A stretch of 5,564 nt of DNA from Lachnospiraceae bacterium UBA1712 (GCA_002317175.1 DCJA01000028.1:60652-66215), one strand, 5' to 3'; counted from the stretch's first letter, positions 1-5,464 are shown. Numbers and translations are program-made. The notes: generated from the sequence alone by a model not told the origin.

Positions 1-2215
1 CTGGCTCTTCTGCCATTTCTTCAGTAGCTTCCTCTGTTGCTGGCTCTTCTGCCACTTCTTCAGCAGCTTCCTCTGCTGTTGGCTCTTCTGCCATTTCTTC
101 AGCAACTTCCTCTGCTACTGGCTCTATAGTATTTTCAAAGTTAATAGCATCATACTCATCTGAAGCTGATTCATCTACTACAGGTTCCTCTACTAATTCC
201 TCAACCTCGTCAGTTTCTTCAGATGTCTGCTCTGAAACTGGCTCTACCACTACTTCATTTGTAGCCTCTGCTGCTAAAGGAACTTCCTGTTCATTTGCTG
301 CTTTAGCATTTTCCTCTTCCATCAGCTCAGCCAGGTATTTTTCATATTCTGCTTCTGTATCAATATCACCATCTGGAATCTCGTCTCTTTCAAGCTTTTC
401 AAGAATTCCATCAAGCTGCTTAACTTCTTCCTGTGTGAACAGGCTTCCTGTCTCCTGAAGAACTTTATTAGCAAAACTCTGCTCAAATCTTGCCTGATTC
501 TGCTTCTTTGTATTCTCCCACTCATTCAGGATATCAGAAATGCTCATCTGTCCAGTAATCTGCTTTTCAACTAAAGGTGTTTCTGGAACTACAAGACTAA
601 TCTGTCCATCAGAATCCTGAGATAATACATTTTCTATATTCTTTGGAGGCATATCATTCTGACCAACCATTACTGCCGCTTGTGCAACCTGTGGCTGAAT
701 AACTAATGGTCTGTTCATATCCAGAGCTTTTGCTACTGCCTCCTGTACACGCATATCAATAAGTGCTAACAGCTCTTCTTTGTTGCGGTCTCCAATATCC
801 TCTGAAATATAGTCAGAGAGATCTTCATGTGGCTGTTTGATAGATGGATCATTAAAGTCAAATTCATACTTATCAGCCTGCAAAGAAGAATTATAAGCCT
901 TTGCTACTGCATGAAGCTCTTCCTTATTAAATACTTTTGTTGCTTCAATTGGTTCTACTATCTCAACAGTATCATTAATGTTAAATAATTCCGCAGTATT
1001 GGTTCCAACCTTTGGAATCTCCGCCTCTTCTACCGCCTCTTCATCGATATCACCCAGCTCGTCTGCATTCTGCAATTCGTTAGGTAAAGCATTAGGATTG
1101 TATACCATTGTAAGCTCAAGATCTCTTACTGGATCATATGGAGCAATATTTGTCTTAACCTGCTCAGTTGCTTCAAGACTTGCAATAACTGGTTCAGCAA
1201 CTGGTTCATTATTATTCTCTTCAAAGAACAATTCTTCCATTTCCCCTGTATCTCTCATATTAGAAGATGCAGTTGGCAAAGGAGATCTCTCATACATATC
1301 GCTTGTATTCTCATTTACAAGCGTTCTTGACATCTTTTCTGTTGTAGTACCTGTTCTGTTTTCAATAGAAAAATCGTCTGGAATATAAGTACCTGGCTGT
1401 GTATTAGTTCCATCTGATACCAATGGAGCAAAATTTTCGTCAGCTACAAGTACATCCTTCATGGATTCAGCAAGTTCCTTCTGGAGATTAATCGTATTGT
1501 ACTTGCTCATATCCATAGTCTTTATCATGATTTCATCTTCTGGACTACTCTCCTGTTTCATCTCTGCAGTATTCTGCGCAATGAATTCCTGTCTTTCCTT
1601 TGGAGGCAGCATGTTCTCATATAAGCTCATCTGGCTTTCTGTAAGCTGCTGATGAAGCATCTTAAGTTCCATAGCCTTCTTAACATATGCACCTTCTCTG
1701 AACCATACAATGAGCTCATCACATTCTTCCACACATTTTGTTGAAAGACCGATTCTATGATAGAGGTACGCTAATTCGTAGCCCCATTTTTCTTTATAAT
1801 CACGTTTTTTCAGTTCTTCAAGTACAGCTATTCTTTCCTCAAGACTCACTTCCTGAGCTTCATATATTTTGTACTGAAGGATAAATTTGCCGTTATCAGT
1901 TGGAGCCATCTGCACAAACTGTTTATAGTACTCTATTGCCTGTACAATCTCTTCCATCTTGATACATAATTCACACAATGAGTAAACTATCATTCTGCCA
2001 TTTGGATATCTCTCATATGCCTGCTCTAAAAGAATCTTGGCATCCTTATATCTGCGGTTTATCTTATAAAGATCACTAATAGTACAAAGTGTTGTAACAC
2101 TTCTTACTCTTGTCCAGTCAATTGTATCTGCAATCTCTACCGCTTTCTGGAACTCTCTCTGCTTAATAAGTGATTTTATTTCATCAGATCTTAATTTATA
2201 TTCGTACTTATCCAA
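1..2215 (-). CDS. TPR-repeat protein with long acidic, probably disordered tail (3' end outside window)
   Basis: The frame is open from a TTG at 2215 to the left edge, giving at least 738 codons with no stop, so the C terminus is missing. I chose TTG because GAGG (2224-2227, within AAAGAGG) lies 8 nt upstream and the first in-frame ATG is about residue 75, already inside the helical region. Residues about 10-210 are amphipathic helices with TPR-like spacing and residues (for example ISDLYKINRRYKDAKILLEQ near 46-65, then AIEYYKQFVQMAP near 93-105), suggesting three to five TPRs that bind a protein partner. After about residue 220 the chain is rich in E, D, N, T, P and Q, with few hydrophobic blocks. 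A short helical island reads ISDILNEWENTKKQNQ. It ends in A/E/P repeats at the window edge. There is no signal peptide or membrane segment in the visible part. The function is unknown to me; a cytoplasmic scaffold is a guess. The coding call is firm. Confidence 0.88.
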   Translation of the reverse strand, partial: MDKYEYKLRSDEIKSLIKQREFQKAVEIADTIDWTRVRSVTTLCTISDLYKINRRYKDAKILLEQAYERYPNGRMIVYSLCELCIKMEEIVQAIEYYKQFVQMAPTDNGKFILQYKIYEAQEVSLEERIAVLEELKKRDYKEKWGYELAYLYHRIGLSTKCVEECDELIVWFREGAYVKKAMELKMLHQQLTESQMSLYENMLPPKERQEFIAQNTAEMKQESSPEDEIMIKTMDMSKYNTINLQKELAESMKDVLVADENFAPLVSDGTNTQPGTYIPDDFSIENRTGTTTEKMSRTLVNENTSDMYERSPLPTASSNMRDTGEMEELFFEENNNEPVAEPVIASLEATEQVKTNIAPYDPVRDLELTMVYNPNALPNELQNADELGDIDEEAVEEAEIPKVGTNTAELFNINDTVEIVEPIEATKVFNKEELHAVAKAYNSSLQADKYEFDFNDPSIKQPHEDLSDYISEDIGDRNKEELLALIDMRVQEAVAKALDMNRPLVIQPQVAQAAVMVGQNDMPPKNIENVLSQDSDGQISLVVPETPLVEKQITGQMSISDILNEWENTKKQNQARFEQSFANKVLQETGSLFTQEEVKQLDGILEKLERDEIPDGDIDTEAEYEKYLAELMEEENAKAANEQEVPLAAEATNEVVVEPVSEQTSEETDEVEELVEEPVVDESASDEYDAINFENTIEPVAEEVAEEMAEEPTAEEAAEEVAEEPATEEATEEMAEEP
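2..118 (-). repeat. 39-bp in-frame tandem repeat, three visible copies
   Basis: Three consecutive 39-bp units (2-40, 41-79, 80-118) differ at only a few positions, and a short further match begins at 119. On the coding strand each unit encodes 13 residues of the pattern xAEExAEExAEEP: VAEEVAEEMAEEP, TAEEAAEEVAEEP and ATEEATEEMAEEP. The array continues to the left edge, so its true copy number is not known. Because the unit is a multiple of three, gain or loss of copies would keep the reading frame. Confidence 0.9.
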
Positions 2216-2240
2216 GGCTATATCCTCTTTACTGCTTGTG

Positions 2241-2366
2241 AAATACAAGATATTGTACCTTATATATCCACATAATCTCCCACTATCTATCGTTTCAAGT
2301 GTATCATAGCGTATTATAAAATACAAGAAAAAGCGGCATAAATAAAGGGAAATACAAGATGTTGTA
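2241..2366. repeat. Repeated AAATACAAGA motif and two TACAA-N4-TTGTA dyads
   Basis: The decamer AAATACAAGA occurs three times in this intergenic region, at 2241-2250, 2319-2328 and 2350-2359. Two of the copies extend into a perfect dyad TACAA-GATR-TTGTA (2244-2257 and 2353-2366). The right-hand dyad forms the core of the cysK terminator stem. The left-hand dyad lies in the 5' leader of the TPR gene, about 30 nt before its start codon, and has no T-tract. The middle copy is a half site next to the predicted -10 box. This could be an operator set or simply a duplicated hairpin fragment; the sequence alone does not decide. Confidence 0.6.
2313..2341 (-). promoter_or_regulatory. Possible promoter of the TPR gene
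   Basis: A perfect -10 box TATAAT (2313-2318 on the minus strand) sits about 100 nt upstream of the TTG start, just after the cysK terminator. The hexamer 17 nt further upstream, TTATGC (2336-2341), is a poor -35 match. An alternative -35, TTGAAA at 2293-2298, has only weak -10 candidates. The predicted start near 2306 would give a leader of about 90 nt. Some promoter is needed because the upstream gene ends at a terminator, but the exact position is uncertain. Confidence 0.35.
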
Positions 2367-2373
2367 TTTCCCT
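2338..2373 (-). terminator. Intrinsic terminator of cysK
   Basis: On the minus strand AGGGAAATACAA and TTGTATTTCCCT (2346-2373) form a perfect 12-bp stem with a 4-nt CATC loop, followed by the T-rich tail TTTATTTAT. It starts about 30 nt past the cysK stop codon. The tail is interrupted by A, so termination may be incomplete. Confidence 0.8.
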
Positions 2374-2405
2374 AAAATAAGCTTTTTTATCAATATATTG
2401 TGTCA

Positions 2406-3338
2406 TCAGTCATTCTCAAACAGAGGTGTTGAGAAGTATCTCTCCGCTGTATCTGGAAGTACAGTTACTACTGTTTTTCCTTTTCCAAGCTTCTTTGCCA
2501 GCTTCAGTGCTGCAGCAACATTGGTACCTGAACTGATACCACACATAAGTCCCTCAAGTCTTGCAAGGTCTTTAGCAGTCTGAATAGCTTCTTCATCAGT
2601 TACAATATAGATATCATCATATATTTTCTGATTCAGATTATCAGGAATAAGTCCGTCACCAATACCCATCTGCAGATGAGTTCCAACAGTTCCTCCTGCT
2701 AATATTGCAGCATTTTCAGGCTCTACAGCCCATATCTCAATATCTGGATACTGTGCTCTGAGAGTTTCTCCAATTCCGCTTATTGTTCCACCTGTTCCAA
2801 TTCCTGAACAAAAACCATGGATTGGACCGGCAACCTGCTCAAGTATCTCTAAGCCTGTGTGATGCTTGTGCACTCTTGGATTTGCAGGATTCTCAAACTG
2901 CTGAGGAATATATACTCTTGGATCTTCCTTTGCCATACGCAACGCAGTCTGTAAACATTCATCAATACAAGCTCCTATATCTCCTGCGTCATGAACAAGT
3001 ATTACCTCTGCACCATAATGCTTAACCAGAAGTCTTCTTTCAGCACTTACACTATCAGGCATTATTATTTTGGTTTTATATCCCTTAACAGCACCTATTA
3101 AAGCTAAACCTATACCCTGATTTCCACTTGTAGGCTCAACAATAATAGTATCTTCTTTAATAATACCATCTTTTTCTGCCTGCTTAATCATATTGAAGGC
3201 TGTTCTGGTTTTGATTGATCCTCCAACATTTAATCCCTCGTACTTTACCAGCACTTCTGCAGCATCCGGATCATTAATTCTATTAAGTCTGACCATTGGT
3301 GTATGGCCAATAAATTCTAAAACATTATCACAAATCAT
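2406..3338 (-). CDS. cysK: Cysteine synthase (O-acetylserine sulfhydrylase), PLP-dependent
   Basis: This 310-residue protein has the usual length for CysK, the cytoplasmic enzyme that makes L-cysteine from O-acetylserine and sulfide. Fold-type II PLP signatures are in order: GHTPMVRLN (11-19); GGSIKTR with the Schiff-base lysine K43; the substrate loop TSGNQG (70-75); the phosphate-binding GIGTGGTISG (179-188); GIGDGLIP (225-232); GISSGTN (267-273), whose S270 should contact the pyridine nitrogen; and the typical ending PDTAERYFSTPLF. Two signature positions differ from the well-known CysK enzymes: TSGNQG instead of TSGNTG, and SIKTR instead of SVKDR. The start ATG has AGGAG 8 nt upstream. 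A promoter lies just before it and a hairpin terminator follows, so it can be transcribed alone, although no terminator separates it from the upstream pgeF-like gene. A related beta-replacing enzyme (CysM-like, or cystathionine beta-synthase-like) is possible, but CysK fits best. Confidence 0.93.
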   Translation of the reverse strand: MICDNVLEFIGHTPMVRLNRINDPDAAEVLVKYEGLNVGGSIKTRTAFNMIKQAEKDGIIKEDTIIVEPTSGNQGIGLALIGAVKGYKTKIIMPDSVSAERRLLVKHYGAEVILVHDAGDIGACIDECLQTALRMAKEDPRVYIPQQFENPANPRVHKHHTGLEILEQVAGPIHGFCSGIGTGGTISGIGETLRAQYPDIEIWAVEPENAAILAGGTVGTHLQMGIGDGLIPDNLNQKIYDDIYIVTDEEAIQTAKDLARLEGLMCGISSGTNVAAALKLAKKLGKGKTVVTVLPDTAERYFSTPLFEND

Positions 3339-3353
3339 CTTTCATACTCCTAT

Positions 3354-3363
3354 TTGCATGCAA
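3354..3363. promoter_or_regulatory. Palindrome at the predicted cysK transcription start
   Basis: TTGCATGCAA is a perfect 10-bp palindrome lying immediately downstream of the predicted transcription start (about 3364) and before the cysK ribosome binding site. An operator at this place would block initiation or early elongation. No regulator is visible in the window, and a palindrome of this size can occur by chance. Confidence 0.3.
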
Positions 3364-3370
3364 TGATTTG

Positions 3371-3399
3371 ATTATAACGTGTATTTACCCTACTAACAA
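3371..3399 (-). promoter_or_regulatory. Sigma-A-type promoter of cysK
   Basis: On the minus strand a -35 box TTGTTA (3394-3399), a 17-nt spacer and a perfect -10 box TATAAT (3371-3376) are in standard arrangement. Transcription would start near 3364 and give a leader of about 26 nt, too short for a T-box or riboswitch. The -35 box begins only 4 nt after the stop codon of the upstream gene. Confidence 0.75.
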
Positions 3400-3403
3400 G
3401 AGG

Positions 3404-4333
3404 TTAAATGAGCATTATTCCAGTAAGCATACTTCTCATTATTGGTTTATCTCTTCTCCAAGAGCATAATTCATCATTTTCATATGTACATAGGCCTGTA
3501 TCATATATATTATTTATGTTCACACCTGCTCTCAAAAGCGAAATATATATAGCCTTTCTCAGATCGAGACTATACTTTTCGCCATTTCTTGGTATAAAAA
3601 ACTGATCTATTTCGTTTTGTCCAAAATGCTTTTCAAAATCACCAATTATATCTGAACCTACTTCATAGCAATCCTTACAAATACATGGACCAATTACAAC
3701 TATAAGATCCTTCGGATTCGTCTTGTAATTCTCCTCCATTTTGTGAACAGCATTTACTCCTATCTGGTTTGCAGTTCCTCTCCAACCACTATGAATCATT
3801 GCAATTGCTTTATTTATAGGATCCAACATATATATAGGAACACAGTCTGCTTCTACCGTAGCAAGAAGCAAGCCTTTAATGTTGGTTACCATACCGTCAT
3901 TTCCATCTATAGTGATTGGTTTGGTTACCATTTCACCTGCTTCTGCTCTTGTAACTACTCTTATTCCATCAGTATGAGTCTGATTAAGCATAATCATGTC
4001 TTCTGGTGATATTTTCAGAGTTTGTGCTAAATTATCGCAGTTCTCCCTGGATCCATCTTTTCCATACTTCCAGGCATTATTTCTTGTCGTAGTATAAAAC
4101 GCTTTTACTAATCCCGTATCTTCTAATACATCAACAGGATAATGAGCAACCCAGTTACTATTTTTATCAAGAAACTCTTTACGATACTCCAACAGGCATT
4201 TAGTATTTGCTCCTCCAGAGAAAGACTCATCCTTATTCTGAATCTTGTCATCCTCCCATCCGCAAATACTACAAATATCATATTTTTCTTTAATCAGGCC
4301 CTTATCACAGCAGGCACACTTTTTAGGATACAT
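3404..4333 (-). CDS. CPCC-type cysteine-rich domain fused to PgeF/YfiH (LACC1-family) domain
   Basis: The 309-residue product has two parts. Residues about 4-57 match the Cys-rich CPCC family (C6-x-C8-C9, C21-x-x-C24, then WEDD at 26-29 and GGAN at 40-43), a small probable zinc-binding module. Residues about 75-309 form a full PgeF/YfiH domain with NQTHTDGI (H120), DGMVT (D146), ADCVPI (C164), HSGWRGT (H181), IGPCI (214-218) and CYEVG. H120, C164 and H181 are the expected zinc ligands. PgeF (E. coli YfiH, B. subtilis YlmD) keeps L-serine out of the L-alanine position of peptidoglycan, and LACC1-family enzymes act on purine nucleosides. The ATG at 4333 has GAGG 5 nt upstream; a GTG at 4339 overlaps that GAGG and is less likely. 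The gene starts 27 nt after the PilZ terminator T-tract and has no terminator before cysK. The family call is secure; the role of the N-terminal module is not known. Confidence 0.9.
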   Translation of the reverse strand: MYPKKCACCDKGLIKEKYDICSICGWEDDKIQNKDESFSGGANTKCLLEYRKEFLDKNSNWVAHYPVDVLEDTGLVKAFYTTTRNNAWKYGKDGSRENCDNLAQTLKISPEDMIMLNQTHTDGIRVVTRAEAGEMVTKPITIDGNDGMVTNIKGLLLATVEADCVPIYMLDPINKAIAMIHSGWRGTANQIGVNAVHKMEENYKTNPKDLIVVIGPCICKDCYEVGSDIIGDFEKHFGQNEIDQFFIPRNGEKYSLDLRKAIYISLLRAGVNINNIYDTGLCTYENDELCSWRRDKPIMRSMLTGIMLI

Positions 4334-4338
4334 ATACA

Positions 4339-4342
4339 CCTC
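4339..4342 (-). promoter_or_regulatory. Ribosome binding site deciding the PgeF-fusion start
   Basis: GAGG on the minus strand stands 5 nt before the ATG at 4333. The in-frame GTG at 4337-4339 shares a base with this GAGG, so it would have no usable site of its own. This favours the 309-residue product. Confidence 0.65.
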
Positions 4343-4360
4343 ATTAGCATTCTTCTTTAC

Positions 4361-4391
4361 AAAAAACGGACATGTAACAACTTACATATCC
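4361..4391 (-). terminator. Intrinsic terminator of the PilZ gene
   Basis: On the minus strand GGATATGTAA and TTACATGTCC pair over 10 bp with one G-U wobble and a GTTG loop, followed by G and then TTTTTT (4361-4366). It begins 6 nt after the PilZ stop codon. The T-tract ends only 27 nt before the ATG of the next gene. Confidence 0.88.
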
Positions 4392-4397
4392 GAATTC

Positions 4398-5063
4398 CTA
4401 ATTACCCATTTTATTCTTCAGTCTGACTCTTTCCTTAATCATAATATAAGTATCAAGACCTCTAACCTTTGAATTAAGTCTGCATCCGTAGATTACTTTA
4501 CCATTCTCCATCTCTTCTTTTCTCATAATAATGCCATATAGTTGAAAAGAATATTTCTGATTGACCTCTTCAATCTCATCATTAAATACAGTATGTATTG
4601 TCTGATTAATCTCGTACTCAGCAACAGCAGAATCAACAACAATTCCAAAACCCGTACTTGAAATATCTTTCAAAATAGCATCATTTGCAGACCTATTCAA
4701 ACCCTTTTGTACCACAATATTAGCACCAACATATATTCTAAAAGCTTCTCTTCTATTAACAGTAATACCAATTGAATTTGATGCTATAACATAATATACA
4801 TTTTCTGATTTATCCTTATATACAATGACCTTAACATTTCTGAAAACAATTGGAGAATCATTTTCAGGATGAAAATATACATCAACAAATATATTACTAC
4901 CATTAAAGCTAACAACCTTATCACCATCCTTAACAACTTCTGCAAGAATAGCATGCTTCTTAGGCACTACGTCCATAACCTTACTGACGAATTCTACATT
5001 TTCAGAGCCAATTTTTATCGATAATGTAATTTTGCTTCCATTCTCTAAATCACTAATAAACAT
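4398..5063 (-). CDS. PilZ-domain protein, YcgR-like c-di-GMP receptor
   Basis: The 221-residue product has the two-part layout of YcgR-type flagellar brake proteins. Residues 1-100 are a beta-rich N-terminal region (GSKITLSIKIG and similar strands). A PilZ domain follows, with the c-di-GMP-binding RxxxR motif in NRREAFR (R105 and R109) and the D/NxSxxG motif in DISSTG (D133, S135, G138). Both binding motifs are intact, so c-di-GMP binding is expected. In relatives this slows flagellar rotation or affects exopolysaccharide; no flagellar or cyclase gene is in view to settle the output. I chose the ATG at 5063 because GAGG lies 5 nt upstream. The open frame reaches a TTG at 5114, but those 17 extra residues have no ribosome binding site and would cover the predicted promoter. 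The gene lies between the tRNA terminator and its own terminator, so it appears to be monocistronic. Confidence 0.88.
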   Translation of the reverse strand: MFISDLENGSKITLSIKIGSENVEFVSKVMDVVPKKHAILAEVVKDGDKVVSFNGSNIFVDVYFHPENDSPIVFRNVKVIVYKDKSENVYYVIASNSIGITVNRREAFRIYVGANIVVQKGLNRSANDAILKDISSTGFGIVVDSAVAEYEINQTIHTVFNDEIEEVNQKYSFQLYGIIMRKEEMENGKVIYGCRLNSKVRGLDTYIMIKERVRLKNKMGN

Positions 5064-5068
5064 ATAAG

Positions 5069-5072
5069 CCTC
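5069..5072 (-). promoter_or_regulatory. Ribosome binding site deciding the PilZ start
   Basis: GAGG on the minus strand stands 5 nt before the ATG at 5063. The context TATGAGGCTTATATG closely resembles the start region of the next gene (AATGAGGTGTATATG). This supports the shorter 221-residue product over the TTG start at 5114. Confidence 0.65.
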
Positions 5073-5097
5073 ATAAGAAATAATTCGAGCTAGCAAA

Positions 5098-5106
5098 ATA
5101 ATAACA
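5098..5106 (-). promoter_or_regulatory. Possible extended -10 promoter of the PilZ gene
   Basis: TGTTATTAT on the minus strand matches an extended -10 box (TG-N-TATTAT). The hexamer 17 nt upstream is TTTTTT from the tRNA terminator, which is a weak -35. Transcription would start near 5091, giving a leader of about 28 nt. A promoter is required here because the tRNA unit ends in a terminator. Confidence 0.4.
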
Positions 5107-5120
5107 TAAATCAAGGTAAC

Positions 5121-5154
5121 AAAAAAGCTAGCAAAACAGAAGTCTTACTAGCTT
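5121..5154 (-). terminator. Intrinsic terminator of the tRNA cluster
   Basis: On the minus strand AAGCTAGTAAGAC pairs with GTTTTGCTAGCTT over 13 bp with two G-U wobbles and a TTCT loop. The 3' arm runs into a T-tract (5121-5126). It begins 5 bases after the end of tRNA-Phe and marks the end of the tRNA transcription unit. Confidence 0.9.
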
Positions 5155-5158
5155 ATTA

Positions 5159-5231
5159 TGCCCAGAGTCGGAATCGAACCAACGACACAAGGATTTTCAG
5201 TCCTTTGCTCTACCAACTGAGCTATCTGGGC
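5159..5231 (-). tRNA. tRNA-Phe(GAA)
   Basis: The 73-nt gene folds into a full cloverleaf: acceptor GCCCAGA/TCTGGGC, D-arm GCTC/GAGC, anticodon stem AAGGA/TCCTT with loop CTGAAAA (anticodon GAA), and T-loop TTCGATT. The discriminator is A, as expected for Phe. No CCA is encoded; ATAATA follows the acceptor stem. It is the last tRNA before the terminator. Confidence 0.97.
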
Positions 5232-5252
5232 TTACGATGATAAATCATCTAG

Positions 5253-5326
5253 TAGCGGGGACAGGATTTGAACCTATGACCTTCGGGTTATGAGCCCGAC
5301 GAGCTTCCAGACTGCTCCACCCCGCG
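5253..5326 (-). tRNA. Initiator tRNA-fMet(CAT)
   Basis: The 74-nt gene has anticodon CAT in loop CTCATAA. Initiator marks are present: three G-C pairs GGG/CCC in the anticodon stem (TCGGG/CCCGA), an A-T pair at 11-24 in the D-stem, and an unpaired position 1-72. Here that mismatch is C1-T72 rather than the more familiar C1-A72. The discriminator is A and no CCA is encoded (CTAG follows). A small GATGA-TAAA-TCATC inverted repeat (5236-5249) lies in the spacer before tRNA-Phe. Confidence 0.95.
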
Positions 5327-5358
5327 TCAATTAGGATAGGAAATGCTACCCCTATAAA

Positions 5359-5440
5359 TGGATGGAGGTGGATTCGAACCACCGAAGCAATTTGCAGCAG
5401 ATTTACAGTCTGTCCCCTTTGGCCACTCGGGAATCCATCC
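5359..5440 (-). tRNA. tRNA-Tyr(GTA)
   Basis: The 82-nt class II tRNA has acceptor GGATGGA/TCCATCC, D-stem CCC/GGG, anticodon loop CTGTAAA (anticodon GTA), a 13-nt variable arm with a small GCA/TGC stem, T-arm GGTGG/CCACC with loop TTCGAAT, and discriminator A. The outermost pair of the anticodon stem is an A-C mismatch (ACAGA against TCTGC). No CCA is encoded. Confidence 0.95.
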
Positions 5441-5464
5441 ATAAAAACTATATTTAGTTTTTAG

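Noticed and set aside
2..118. The direct repeats as a CRISPR array
   Set aside because: The units are contiguous with no unique spacers and encode a regular peptide repeat in frame.
322..525. Minus-strand open frame of 67 codons in another frame of the TPR gene
   Set aside because: It overlaps the long, clearly coding frame completely and has no recognisable domain.
978..1388. Plus-strand open frame of 136 codons, serine-rich
   Set aside because: It lies opposite the coding TPR gene. Its serine-rich composition is what the antisense of an acidic, GAA-rich gene produces, and no ribosome binding site or family signature is visible.
2359..2583. Plus-strand open frame opposite the cysK 3' end
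   Set aside because: It starts inside the terminator hairpin and runs antisense to a well-supported enzyme gene.
3339..3403. A T-box, SAM riboswitch or other leader RNA before cysK
   Set aside because: The predicted transcription start leaves only about 26 nt before the start codon, which is too short, and no conserved riboswitch core is seen.
4142..4472. Two overlapping plus-strand open frames opposite the PgeF-fusion start
   Set aside because: Both are antisense to the fusion gene and the terminator, overlap each other in different frames, and show no domain.
5064..5114. N-terminal extension of the PilZ protein from a TTG at 5114, giving a hydrophobic start
   Set aside because: There is no ribosome binding site before the TTG, the region holds the likely promoter, and GAGG stands at the right distance before the ATG at 5063. 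The apparent hydrophobic segment is therefore not a real membrane anchor.
5121..5231. tRNA-Phe 3' end as an integration site for a mobile element
   Set aside because: tRNA genes are frequent attachment sites, but no integrase, no repeated tRNA 3' end and no foreign-looking genes lie nearby.
5245..5442. Minus-strand open frame of 65 codons across tRNA-Tyr and tRNA-fMet
   Set aside because: It is a translation of two tRNA genes; peptides such as GFPSGQRGQTVN are a common false call over tRNA sequence.
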